From Dactylosporangium sucinum (GTDB taxonomy: Bacteria; Actinomycetota; Actinomycetes; Mycobacteriales; Micromonosporaceae): a stretch of 64,000 bases of DNA. The stretch's first letter is position 1; each line of letters opens with the position of its first letter. Where the stretch lies: the NCBI RefSeq assembly GCF_014647515.1, contig NZ_BMPI01000043.1, positions 23,858-87,857 of the forward strand. Reading direction: 5' to 3'. The translations under genes and the position numbers were made by a program. A model generated the notes under the pieces. It was not told the origin of the DNA and did no database searches. It was given only the letters and a program-made list of their open reading frames with translations. Below are positions 7,376 to 15,266 of the stretch, in pieces.

Positions 7376-9634
7376 CTAGACGCGGGTGGCGTTGAAGATC
7401 ATGGTGGTCATCACGACGCCGCCGGCCTCGGCGTTGGCCAGGACCAGGCGGGGGCTCAGCGACGTGATCGGGGCATTCTTGTCCACCACCGACGCCTTGC
7501 GGCTGCCGGTGGAGAACGCGGTCAGCTCCACGCCGCCGTCCGGGGTCGGCTTGCAGGTCACCTGCAGCGGGGTCGAGGCCGTCGTCGGCGGGCCGGCGTT
7601 CTTCGGCTTCGCCGAGGCGGTGAGGCGGGCGTGCTGGTCGGCGAAGTGCTTCCAGATTTCGATCACGCCGTCGGGGGCGACCTCGAAGCTGTAGCCGTTG
7701 GTGAGGTTCGCGCCGTCGAAGCAGCCGGCGCCGACCTTGGCGCCGCCGGCCGCCTTGCCGATCGCGGCGAACTCCAGGTCCATCGCGAAGCCGCCGCCCG
7801 GCACGCTGAGGCGCTGCTCGGGCCCGGGCGCGAGGCAGCGCACGCCGGGCTGCGCGGCGGTCACCCGCAGCGCGTCGGGCACCTCGATCTTGCAGCCGCC
7901 GGCCGCGCCCCAGGGCGTCTTCTGCTGCAGGGCCGCGACCGTGCGGGTGCCCTTGAGCGTCCACGGCCCGACCGAGCCGAGCCAGCAGGCGATCACCGGC
8001 CTCGCGTGCCAGCCCTCCTCCAGGGCCGGCGGCAGCAGCGGCGCCTCCAGCGGCAGGAAGGACTGCCCGAACGGCACCCCGAGGTAGTCCCCGTACGACT
8101 GCTCGCACATCGCCTTCGCGGCCGCGTCGACGGCGCTCTTGCCGGGGTCGACCGTGAACGGCAGGTGCCCGACGAACGTGACCTCGCCGACGTGCGCCCC
8201 GTTGCACGGCGCCACGTACCGCAGCTGCGACGACCCGCCGATCCAGTCGAAGCACTCGCCGCTCTTGAGCTCGAACTGGTCGCCGACGTACAGCTCGGCG
8301 GCCGAGGTGCCCGGCTGGGCGAGGGCCTTGGCGATCCGCTCGCCGTCGTCGTTGCCGGTGACGGGCAGCCCCTTGTCGAGCAGCGCGACCAGCGACGGCG
8401 ACATCCCGTCGACCCGCAGCGAGGTGTCGTGCACCGACTGGACGTGCCGCGGCGACAGGCCGGCGACGACGACCACCCTGCCGTCCTGGGTGCGCAGGTA
8501 GTACTCGTAGCCGAGCCAGTGGCTCGCCCCGGCCAGGCCGAGCGGCACCACGAGCGCGACGGCGAGCACCGAGTAGCCGGTGACGGTGCCCCAGGCCCGC
8601 CCGACGGACGCCGCGATCACCGCGGCGGCCCCGGCGAGCACCCCGCCGAGCAGGGCGATCGCCCCGCCGGAGGCGAGCAGCAGGCGCAGCGGCTCGGCGA
8701 GCAGGAAGCCGGCCAGGCCGCCGGCCCGGTTGGTGCCGCCGTCGAGCAGGTTCGGGTTGCCGCGCACCAGGTGCAGCAGGCCGAGCGTGGCCAGCACGAT
8801 GCCGCTGGCCCGGGTGAGCACCCGCTCGCGCAGGAAGGCGAGGGTGGTGACGGCGAGCTCGCGCAGCTCCGCGCCCGTCCACAGCCGCCGGTCGGCGACC
8901 GGGAGCAGCGGCAGCCGCCACGACCAGCGCGGGCCGCGACGCAGGCGGGGCAGCGGCCAGGCGAGCAGCAGGGGCAGGACCGGCAGCGCGAACGCGCCGT
9001 AGCCGACGACGAACTGGGCGGCGGTCCGGGCGACGCCGCTGACCGGCACCTGCGGCACCCAGAGCAGGGCGGCGAGGGCGGCCGCGATGAGCGTGGTGAC
9101 GGCGATCCGCATCCAGGAGGGCCGCGGGGGCCGCCCGCGGGCCGGCGGTTCGGGGCGTTCGCTCCGGCTGGGCGGTTCGTCGGGTTCGCCCCACAGGTCG
9201 CCGGTGGTGGGCACCCGCCGGGTCCGCCCGGTGAAGATCCCGGTCTCGGTCCGCTCCTCGTCGCCGAGCCGCCCGGCGAGCACCCGGTCGCCGGTCCAGT
9301 CGCCCGTCCGCTCGCCGCTCAGCTCACCGGCCAGGTCGATCAGGCCGCGCCGGGGCCGCCGGTGCACCCCCGACTCGGCCGCGGTCGCCCCCTGCCAGTC
9401 GGTGAGGGCGGCCCGGACCTGGTCGGCCGCGGCGATCCCGAGCAGTCCGGCCGCGACCAGCGTCAGCGCGATCCGCCAGGCCGCCGGCGCCGGCGCGAAC
9501 CCGAGCAGCGTCGAGACGCCGAGCATCGCCGCGGTGGCGAGCGTCAGCAGGCCGACCGCGGGGAGCGCACCACGGACTCGGCGGCCGACCTCGGACACGG
9601 CTGCGAGCATGGCACCCGCCGTATCCCATCGCAA
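7376..9634 (-). CDS. Membrane protein with septum-formation-like domain
   Basis: A protein of up to 752 residues. Two or three hydrophobic helices at the N-terminus are followed by a charged Arg/Glu/Pro-rich segment (residues about 80-165), then several more membrane helices to about residue 350. The extracellular half contains KSGECFDWIGG...VAPCNGAHVGEVTFVGHLP, the Cys-bearing pattern of the actinobacterial septum-formation (Septum_form) domain, and further paired cysteines. Function is unknown; such domains occur in surface proteins linked to division or envelope processes. An internal ATG at 9610 is an equally good start, because neither has a strong ribosome site. It lies downstream of a secreted protein gene in the same direction. 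Confidence 0.7.
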   Translation of the reverse strand: MRWDTAGAMLAAVSEVGRRVRGALPAVGLLTLATAAMLGVSTLLGFAPAPAAWRIALTLVAAGLLGIAAADQVRAALTDWQGATAAESGVHRRPRRGLIDLAGELSGERTGDWTGDRVLAGRLGDEERTETGIFTGRTRRVPTTGDLWGEPDEPPSRSERPEPPARGRPPRPSWMRIAVTTLIAAALAALLWVPQVPVSGVARTAAQFVVGYGAFALPVLPLLLAWPLPRLRRGPRWSWRLPLLPVADRRLWTGAELRELAVTTLAFLRERVLTRASGIVLATLGLLHLVRGNPNLLDGGTNRAGGLAGFLLAEPLRLLLASGGAIALLGGVLAGAAAVIAASVGRAWGTVTGYSVLAVALVVPLGLAGASHWLGYEYYLRTQDGRVVVVAGLSPRHVQSVHDTSLRVDGMSPSLVALLDKGLPVTGNDDGERIAKALAQPGTSAAELYVGDQFELKSGECFDWIGGSSQLRYVAPCNGAHVGEVTFVGHLPFTVDPGKSAVDAAAKAMCEQSYGDYLGVPFGQSFLPLEAPLLPPALEEGWHARPVIACWLGSVGPWTLKGTRTVAALQQKTPWGAAGGCKIEVPDALRVTAAQPGVRCLAPGPEQRLSVPGGGFAMDLEFAAIGKAAGGAKVGAGCFDGANLTNGYSFEVAPDGVIEIWKHFADQHARLTASAKPKNAGPPTTASTPLQVTCKPTPDGGVELTAFSTGSRKASVVDKNAPITSLSPRLVLANAEAGGVVMTTMIFNATRV

Positions 9635-9664
9635 CTGGCCTAAGTCTGGCTTAAAAGTCTGGGC

Positions 9665-10549
9665 TCACATCTGCGTGTGGCCGGCCGCACAGGCATCGAT
9701 GACCGGCTTGAACGCGGCCACCTCGGCATCGGTGATCTTCAGCTCCGTGTACAGCGGTGCGCCGCCGTCGAGCGAGACGAAGGCGGGGAACACGTACGGC
9801 TTCTTGATCTCGGCCAGCGCGTGCGGCGTGCACCGCTCGCCGTCCACGATGATCGGGATGCGCAGCTCGTCCTCGCCGGGCTTGAGCACGCCGTACGGCT
9901 TCGGGGTCGCCTCGCGCAGCGGGACCGGCATGACCTCCAGCAGGATGCTGCCGGTGAACTCCTGCAGGGTGACCGTGCCGGGGAAGCCGACCCGCCGGAC
10001 CACGACGGTGCCGCTGACCCAGCCGCTCGGCAGCGGCGTCCAGGGGCCGAAGGTGAAGGTGGCCTGGCGGTCGAGGTACGCCTGCTGGCAGTCGATGCCG
10101 AGGAGCTTGTCGAGCATGGCGTTCGGGTGGGCCAGCGGCAGCCGCAGGTCGTGGACCCGGCCGTCCTCGGTGCGCACCTTGAACGCCACGTGCGAGGCCG
10201 CGCTCTTCGGCTTCAGGTCGTCGCCGGTGCAGCTGCCGGTGCCGTACGACACCGGGACGTCGACCCGCAGGCCGCCGACCGGCAGCGGCGCGTCGACGGT
10301 GACCGGCCCGGCGCCCTTGAAGGACGGCGCCTGCAGCTCGACCTGCACGACCGTGATCTTCGAGGGGCCGTCGTTGTGCATCGCGATCTGCACGGTGTGC
10401 CGCACCTCGTCGACCCGGCCCTGCTCCAGCTCGACCCGCAGCTGCACGGCGGCCTCCGGCAAGGGCGACTCAACCGGCGCGCGGCCCGACAGCGCGGCAC
10501 CGGCCAGGACGACGATCACGGCCACCGTGGCGAGCCACACGCGCTTCAT
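9665..10549 (-). CDS. Secreted or membrane-anchored hypothetical protein
   Basis: A 294-residue protein with an N-terminal hydrophobic segment (MKRVWLATVAVIVVLAGAAL) that may be a signal peptide or anchor. The remainder is beta-rich and has several separated cysteines (SCTGDD, GIDCQQA, ERCTPH, DACAAG) that could form disulfides outside the cell. No family recognised. Its start lies 6 nt after the stop of the EAL-DICT gene, so the two are probably one operon, and the large membrane protein 30 nt downstream may belong to it too. Confidence 0.7.
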   Translation of the reverse strand: MKRVWLATVAVIVVLAGAALSGRAPVESPLPEAAVQLRVELEQGRVDEVRHTVQIAMHNDGPSKITVVQVELQAPSFKGAGPVTVDAPLPVGGLRVDVPVSYGTGSCTGDDLKPKSAASHVAFKVRTEDGRVHDLRLPLAHPNAMLDKLLGIDCQQAYLDRQATFTFGPWTPLPSGWVSGTVVVRRVGFPGTVTLQEFTGSILLEVMPVPLREATPKPYGVLKPGEDELRIPIIVDGERCTPHALAEIKKPYVFPAFVSLDGGAPLYTELKITDAEVAAFKPVIDACAAGHTQM

Positions 10550-10555
10550 GAACGC

Positions 10556-11827
10556 CTATGTTGGCACGATCCGGTGCAGCAGCGCACGGGCCGCGTCGAG
10601 CACCAGGTCACGGTCGTAGGTGACGGCGTAGGTGAAGCGCCGGTCCTCGTCCGCGCCGGTGTCGGCCAGGTCGCGGGCGACGAGCGCGCCCGCGAAGTGC
10701 GGGCCGGCGACGATGACGTTCCACTCGCCCCGCAGCGGGTCGTCGCCGCCGATCGCCGTGCCGCGCACCCCGGGCGCCGGCTCGCCCGGCAGCTCGGTCG
10801 CGACGGCGGCCACGAGCGCGGCGGACTCCGCGGCGGCGGCGTAGCGCCGGGCGGTCGCCGGGGTGAAATGCCGGGCCTCCTGGAGGCTCGCGAGCAGCAT
10901 CGGCGGCTCGCCGGCGTCGAGCGCCCTAGCCTCCAGGGAGTGACTGATGGGCAGCAGCATCCGCTTGGTCGCCCGCGCGGTCGGGCGGCGGGCCGAGACG
11001 ATCTCGTACGGCGTGCGGCCGCCCGGGTTCGCCGGCGGCGCGACGAACGGGACGCCGACGGCGGCGTGGCGCTGGCCGACGTCCGGCGGCAGCGGGCCCG
11101 GCCGGCCGAACAGCCAGCCCTGCCCGAGGTTGGCGCCCAGGCCCAGCGCGGCCGAGAGGTGCTCGGGGGTCTCGACGCCCTCCGCCAGTACCGCTGCCCC
11201 CGAACGCTCGGCATAGGCGGTGACGGCGGTGACCACGCGCGCGGCGTAGCCCCCGCCCGGGTGCTGGGTCAGGTGCCGGTCCAGCTTCACCACGTCGGGA
11301 TGGACGAACGGCAGGACGGCGAGGCAGGCCGGCTCGACGCCCACGTCGTCGAGGGCCACGCCCCAGCCGGAGCCCCGGCAGGCCTCGGCCGCGGTCAGCA
11401 GGGCCGACGGGTCGCGGCCGATCGAGCGCTCGGTCATCTCGGTGACGACCCGCAGGCGCAGCTGCGCGTCGAGGATCGCCGGGGCGAGGTCGGGCGGGCA
11501 GGGCACGCCGAGCGCGGCCGGCTCGGCGTTGACGAACAGGGTCAGCCCGGGCGGCAGGCCGGCGTCGATCGCCGTGCGGTACGCGGTCGCCCGGCAGATC
11601 CAGTCGAGCTCGGCCAGCCGGCCCCGCTCGGCGGCCGCCGCGAACAGCGCGAGCGGCTGCTCCCACGGCGTGCCGGCCGGGCCGCGGGTGAGCGCCTCGT
11701 AGCCGACGGTCTCGTGGCGCTTGCGGTGCCAGGCGTCGAGCCGGACGACGGGCTGGAAGACCGTGGTGACCGCCCGCGCGTCGAGCACGTCGTCGACGGA
11801 ACGGATGACGGTGGTGCTGGCCTCCAT
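10556..11827 (-). CDS. EAL-DICT domain protein (cyclic-di-GMP phosphodiesterase or sensor)
   Basis: A 423-residue cytoplasmic protein. The first 240 residues are an EAL domain: the signature is YEALTRG, with NAEP, EMTER, DDVG, KLDRHL and EGVETPEHL following in the order expected for c-di-GMP hydrolases. The remaining 170 residues begin RTPYEIVSARRPTARATKRMLLPISHS and match the DICT sensory module known from actinobacterial and cyanobacterial signalling proteins. An AAGG ribosome site precedes the ATG. No GGDEF domain is present, so it would degrade or sense c-di-GMP, which in Streptomyces-type bacteria controls development. The operon link with exported proteins suggests an envelope-related output. 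Confidence 0.85.
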   Translation of the reverse strand: MEASTTVIRSVDDVLDARAVTTVFQPVVRLDAWHRKRHETVGYEALTRGPAGTPWEQPLALFAAAAERGRLAELDWICRATAYRTAIDAGLPPGLTLFVNAEPAALGVPCPPDLAPAILDAQLRLRVVTEMTERSIGRDPSALLTAAEACRGSGWGVALDDVGVEPACLAVLPFVHPDVVKLDRHLTQHPGGGYAARVVTAVTAYAERSGAAVLAEGVETPEHLSAALGLGANLGQGWLFGRPGPLPPDVGQRHAAVGVPFVAPPANPGGRTPYEIVSARRPTARATKRMLLPISHSLEARALDAGEPPMLLASLQEARHFTPATARRYAAAAESAALVAAVATELPGEPAPGVRGTAIGGDDPLRGEWNVIVAGPHFAGALVARDLADTGADEDRRFTYAVTYDRDLVLDAARALLHRIVPT

Positions 11828-11904
11828 ATCCCTTCTTTCGTCCGCCGGAGGCCCGGAATGAGGGTTTCGCATCGGCTGGGGTCCCTCGGGTAGGTTGTGG
11901 CGCG

Positions 11905-12456
11905 ATGCGACGTGTATTGGCACCGACGCTCCTGGTGGCCGCGCTGGCCCTGACCGCATGCACCGCGGATCCCGATCCGTCCGAGTCGTCCGCACCGGGC
12001 GGCCGCACGGCGGCCTGCGCGTCCGCCGCGGCCTCGTCCGGGGAAGGCGGGGCCGACGCGGTCGACGTCGCCGGGCAGGTCGGGCAGAAGGGCGAGGCGG
12101 ACTACGCGGCCGTCTTCGCCGGCGCCCGGGTCCGCGACGACGGCACGAGCGTCGACGTGTACCGCAAGCCGTCCGCCGACTTCGACAAGTGGGTGCTCGA
12201 CACCTTCGGCTCGACCTGCGTGGTGCTCAACGACGCGAAGTTCTCCGCCGCCGAGCTCGCCAAGCGCTACCAGCAGGTCAACGACGACCACGAGTACTGG
12301 TCCGGCCAGGGCGTCTCCGTCAACAGCGTGAGCTCCGACTTCGTGCGCGGCGTGGTGATCGTCGGCACCGACGACCCGGACAAGGCGGCGCCGCTGTTCA
12401 AGACCCGCTACGCCGACGGCGTGCCGGTGGAGCTCGTCAAAGAGGCACCCGCGTAG
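11905..12456 (+). CDS. Lipoprotein of unknown function
   Basis: A 183-residue protein with a lipoprotein signal (MRRVLAPTLLVAALALTAC), so the mature chain starts at a lipidated Cys followed by an acidic Ser-rich linker. The folded part is a compact alpha/beta domain of about 130 residues with two further cysteines. No family recognised. TAGGTT lies 8 nt upstream of the ATG, consistent with a nearly leaderless transcript. The stop codon is immediately followed by the GTG of the next gene, with no gap. Confidence 0.75.
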   Translation: MRRVLAPTLLVAALALTACTADPDPSESSAPGGRTAACASAAASSGEGGADAVDVAGQVGQKGEADYAAVFAGARVRDDGTSVDVYRKPSADFDKWVLDTFGSTCVVLNDAKFSAAELAKRYQQVNDDHEYWSGQGVSVNSVSSDFVRGVVIVGTDDPDKAAPLFKTRYADGVPVELVKEAPA

Positions 12457-13272
12457 GTGAGCGGTTGGCGGGAGATCGTCAACGGGATCGGCGAGCGCAC
12501 CGAGTTCGGCTCGGCCCGGCTGCTGCGCGACCCGCGGCGCAAGGGCGGCTGGACGCTGCTGGTCGAGGAGGTCCAGCAGTCCTACGTCGACGTGAACGAT
12601 CCGGCGTACCTCGGCTTCGAGTACACCCGCCGCCTCGGCTCGATCGTGGACGCGATGGCGCCGACCGGCCGGCCGCTGCGGGTGCTGCACCTGGGCGGCG
12701 GGGCGTTCACGATGCCGCGGTACGTGGCGGCGACCCGGCCCGGCTCGGAGCAGGTCGTGGTCGAGCGGGACCGGCAGCTCGCCGGGTTCGTGCAGCGCGT
12801 GCTGCCGCTGGACTTCCCGCTCGACATCGTCTTCGGCGACGCCCGCGAGACGGTGACCGGCTGGTCGCCGGCCGACGACTTCGACCTGGTGATCGGCGAC
12901 GTCTACGACGCGGCGCAGATGCCCGAGAGCGTCTCCGACGTGACGTTCGCCGCCGCCGTCGCCCGCGTGGTGCGGCCCGGCGGCGTCTTCGCGGTCAACG
13001 TGGCCGACCTGGCGCCGCTGGAGTTCTCCCGCGGCCAGGCCGCCACGCTGCGCACCGCGTTCGCCGACGTGTGCCTGATCGTGCGGCCCGACCTGCTGCG
13101 CGGCCGGCGCTTCGGCAACGTCGTCTTCGCCGCCGCCCGGGAGGCGGGCCGGCTGCCGGTCGCCCGGCTGGCCGCGGTCGCCGGCCGCGACCGGCAGCCC
13201 GCGCAGGTGGTCACCGGCGCCGGCCTCGACCTGCTGACCCAGGGCGCCTCACCGGTCGTGCTCGACGACTGA
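12457..13272 (+). CDS. Spermidine synthase-like / SAM-type Rossmann protein
   Basis: A 271-residue protein with the polyamine-synthase core: LHLGGGAFTMPRYVA (glycine loop), VVERD (acidic end of strand 2), FGDARE and IGDVYD. An N-terminal strand region (ARLLRDP...GWTLLVEEVQQSYVDVNDP) resembles the small barrel that precedes spermidine synthase domains. Actinobacteria carry many such spermidine-synthase-like proteins with no proven polyamine activity, so it may be a methyltransferase or a non-catalytic relative. Translation starts at the GTG abutting the lipoprotein stop, which implies coupling. The 3' end overlaps the convergent methyltransferase gene by 24 nt. Confidence 0.75.
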   Translation: MSGWREIVNGIGERTEFGSARLLRDPRRKGGWTLLVEEVQQSYVDVNDPAYLGFEYTRRLGSIVDAMAPTGRPLRVLHLGGGAFTMPRYVAATRPGSEQVVVERDRQLAGFVQRVLPLDFPLDIVFGDARETVTGWSPADDFDLVIGDVYDAAQMPESVSDVTFAAAVARVVRPGGVFAVNVADLAPLEFSRGQAATLRTAFADVCLIVRPDLLRGRRFGNVVFAAAREAGRLPVARLAAVAGRDRQPAQVVTGAGLDLLTQGASPVVLDD

Positions 13273-13824
13273 CGGCTCGATCACCGCCCGGGTCAGCCGC
13301 CCGGCGAACGGCATGCGCCACGGCAGGTCGGTGCGGCCGGCGGCGGCGCCCGCCGGGGTCACCGCGTCGAAGGGGGCGGTGGGGAAGTCGTACAGGCAGA
13401 GCCGCCCGCCGGGCCGCAGGACGCGCACGAGCTCCGCCGCGGCGGCGGCCGGGTCCGGCCAGTGGTGCAGGCTGAGCGACGACACGACCAGGTCGAACGA
13501 GCCGTCGGGGAACGGCAGCGCCGCGGCGGTGCCCTCCGTCACGCGCACCCGGCCGCCGTGGCGGGCCAGCCGGCGCCGGGCGGCGGCGACCATCGCGTGG
13601 GCCGGGTCGACGCCGGCGACGGTCAGGTCCGGGCGCAGCCGGGCGAGCTCGTCCGGCAGGACGCCCGGGCCGGTGCCGACGTCGAGGACGGCCGCGCCCG
13701 GCCCGGCCAGGGCGGCGGCGTCGCGGGCCAGCCGGCGGTAGGTGTATCGCAGCGGCCCGCCGGTCAGCCAGCTGTACCAGGTCGCCCACCGGCCCTCGAA
13801 GTGGTTCCCGTCACAGTGCTGCAC
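13249..13824 (-). CDS. Class I SAM-dependent methyltransferase (MarR-controlled)
   Basis: A 191-residue methyltransferase. AVLDVGTGPGVLPDELAR is motif I, VAGVDPAHAM motif II, and SFDLVVSSLSLHHWPDP motif IV, as in UbiE/COQ5-like enzymes. GGAGG lies 5 nt before the chosen GTG; an upstream in-frame ATG would add residues that do not look like a methyltransferase and would run across the operators. It is divergent from a MarR gene, and two matching operators sit in the intergenic gap, so MarR very likely represses it. Substrate is unknown; detoxification of a small aromatic or phenolic compound is a reasonable guess. Confidence 0.85.
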   Translation of the reverse strand: MQHCDGNHFEGRWATWYSWLTGGPLRYTYRRLARDAAALAGPGAAVLDVGTGPGVLPDELARLRPDLTVAGVDPAHAMVAAARRRLARHGGRVRVTEGTAAALPFPDGSFDLVVSSLSLHHWPDPAAAAAELVRVLRPGGRLCLYDFPTAPFDAVTPAGAAAGRTDLPWRMPFAGRLTRAVIEPSVVEHDR

Positions 13825-13845
13825 GTCCGCCTCCGATCGACAAGA

Positions 13846-13900
13846 GTTGCACAATGCAACTGTTCTTCGACCGTACGCCTCACGGTTGTATCTTGCAACC
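13846..13900. promoter_or_regulatory. Two MarR operator palindromes
   Basis: Site 1 (13846-13860) is GTTGCA-CAA-TGCAAC, a perfect inverted repeat. Site 2 (13884-13900) is GGTTGTA-TCT-TGCAACC, with one mismatch. Both fit TTGYA-N3-TGCAA with a 3-nt spacer and lie between the divergent methyltransferase and MarR starts. Site 2 ends at the base before the MarR ATG, so bound protein would cover that promoter. Confidence 0.75.
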
Positions 13901-14332
13901 ATGGAGGATCACCGCCTGCACGAGGCGTTCATGGGACTGGTGCGGCTGGTGTCCGCCTGGCACTTCGACACCCCGGAGGGCGGCGGGCCCGGGCTGTCGC
14001 TCTCCCAGGCCGCCGCGCTGCACGCGCTGGACACCGAGCCGCCGCTGTCCCAGCAGGAGCTGGCGGCCCGGCTGCGGCTGGAGAAGAGCTCGGTCAGCCG
14101 GCTGGTCGGCGACCTGGAGCGGCGCGGGCTGCTGGAGCGGCGGCGCGACGAGGACAACCGCCGGCTCAACCAGCTGCGGCTCACCGACGCTGGCCGGGCC
14201 GCGCACAAGGGCCTGTCGAGCGTCTTCCATGGCCACTTCGAGCGGTGGAGCGCCGCCCTCGCGCCGGACGAGCGCGAGGCGCTGGTGCGCGGCCTGTCGG
14301 CCCTGCTGCGCGTGGCCCGGGAGGACCATTGA
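13901..14332 (+). CDS. MarR-family transcriptional regulator
   Basis: A 143-residue winged-helix protein. QAAALHALDTEPPLSQQELAARLRLEKSSVSRLVGDLERRGLLERR is the HTH, and DEDNRRLNQLRLTDAG is the wing with the DxR motif typical of MarR proteins. The ATG directly follows an operator half-site, and TTGTAT about 10 nt upstream could be the -10 of a short-leader or leaderless transcript. It is divergent from the methyltransferase it presumably controls and convergent with a tRNA gene 11 nt past its stop. Confidence 0.9.
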   Translation: MEDHRLHEAFMGLVRLVSAWHFDTPEGGGPGLSLSQAAALHALDTEPPLSQQELAARLRLEKSSVSRLVGDLERRGLLERRRDEDNRRLNQLRLTDAGRAAHKGLSSVFHGHFERWSAALAPDEREALVRGLSALLRVAREDH

Positions 14333-14343
14333 GACGTGCCGAG

Positions 14344-14417
14344 TGCCCCGGGTGGGATTCGAACCCACACTGTCGGAGGTTTGAGCTCCGTTCCTCTGCC
14401 GATTGGGATACCGGGAC
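14344..14417 (-). tRNA. tRNA with anticodon CAA (nominal Leu), short variable arm
   Basis: Read leftward, acceptor GTCCCGG pairs with CCGGGGC (one G-T pair); the T-arm is GTGGG-TTCGAAT-CCCAC; the anticodon arm is CGGAG-CTCAAAC-CTCCG with anticodon CAA after T33. The D-arm is weak (TCCC against AGGA, with a C-A mismatch) but has the GG of the D-loop. The discriminator is A, and CCA is not encoded. Only 5 nt (ACAGT) separate anticodon and T stems, so this is a class I tRNA, whereas bacterial tRNA-Leu normally has a long variable arm. Amino acid identity is therefore uncertain. Confidence 0.85.
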
Positions 14418-14501
14418 GAGTACGCCGCATCAGAGTACCCACTACTCTGATCGCGACGGTAACCGCCGTCGAGTCGTGTCGGAGCGGATCGGGAGTGGCT
14501 A

Positions 14502-15113
14502 GTGGCCGAGGCACAGAGCCGTCGGGTGCTCATCGCGGAAGACGAGGCCCTCATCCGCCTCGATCTCCGGGAGATGCTCGTCGAGGAGGGCTACGACGTC
14601 GTCGGCGAGGCCGGCGACGGAGAGACGGCCGTCCGCCTCGCCGAGGAGCTCAAGCCCGACCTCGTCATCATGGACATCAAGATGCCGATCATGGACGGCC
14701 TGGCCGCGGCGGAGAAGATCGCCGGCGGCCGGATCGCGCCGGTCGTCATCCTCACGGCGTTCAGCCAGCGCGACCTGGTCGAGCGGGCCCGCGCCGCCGG
14801 CGCCATGGCCTACCTGGTGAAGCCGTTCCAGAAGAGCGACCTCGTGCCGGCGGTGGAGATCGCCGTGTCGCGCTTCGCCGAGCTCGCCGTGCTGGAGGCG
14901 GAGGTCGCCACGCTGACCGACCGGCTGGAGACCCGCAAGATCGTCGAGCGGGCGAAGGGGCAGCTGATGGCCACCTACGGCATGAACGAGCCGCAGGCCT
15001 TCAAATGGATCCAGCGGACCGCCATGGATCACCGCATGACGATGCGCGAAGTCGCCGACCGGATCATCGCGGAAACGGCTGGAGGTAACAGCTCCGTAAC
15101 CGCGGAGTCGTGA
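14502..15113 (+). CDS. pdtaR: ANTAR-domain response regulator PdtaR
   Basis: A 203-residue regulator that starts at a GTG. The receiver domain has acidic residues E13/D14, phospho-acceptor D58 in IMDIKMP, the Thr of ILTAFS and Lys in LVKPFQ. A short helix links it to a C-terminal ANTAR domain (KGQLMATYGMNEPQAFKWIQRTAMDHRMTMREVADRII), which binds RNA hairpins to prevent transcription termination. In mycobacteria PdtaR with the kinase PdtaS forms a widely conserved actinobacterial system; no partner kinase gene is nearby here. It precedes the liv transporter, the same order as in Streptomyces, but a separate promoter region lies between them. Confidence 0.92.
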   Translation: MAEAQSRRVLIAEDEALIRLDLREMLVEEGYDVVGEAGDGETAVRLAEELKPDLVIMDIKMPIMDGLAAAEKIAGGRIAPVVILTAFSQRDLVERARAAGAMAYLVKPFQKSDLVPAVEIAVSRFAELAVLEAEVATLTDRLETRKIVERAKGQLMATYGMNEPQAFKWIQRTAMDHRMTMREVADRIIAETAGGNSSVTAES

Positions 15114-15159
15114 CCTTTTACCTGCGCATGGTGTGTTTGGCGCAGCTTGCTCAGCAACG

Positions 15160-15209
15160 GATAACGGCTTGATAACGGCACGCAATTGGCTTGCAGGGCG
15201 GGCTATGAT
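15160..15209 (+). promoter_or_regulatory. Direct repeat and -10 box upstream of livH
   Basis: GATAACGGC occurs at 15160-15168 and 15171-15179, that is, exactly 11 bp apart on the same helix face. A good -10 hexamer TATGAT follows at 15204-15209, without a convincing -35. This arrangement suggests an activator or repressor binding as a tandem dimer; the regulator is unknown. Confidence 0.4.
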
Positions 15210-15266
15210 CCCGCAGTCCCGAGGGTCGGGACGCCCCCGTCATCACCGTTGATTCGAGGAGCACCA

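Noticed and set aside
6477..9194. A 905-codon open frame on the minus strand running through the membrane-protein gene into tetR
   Set aside because: Only its last 200 codons look like protein (TetR). The rest is Arg/Ala-rich shadow of the gene at 7376-9634 in another frame. Long open shadows are expected in GC-rich DNA.
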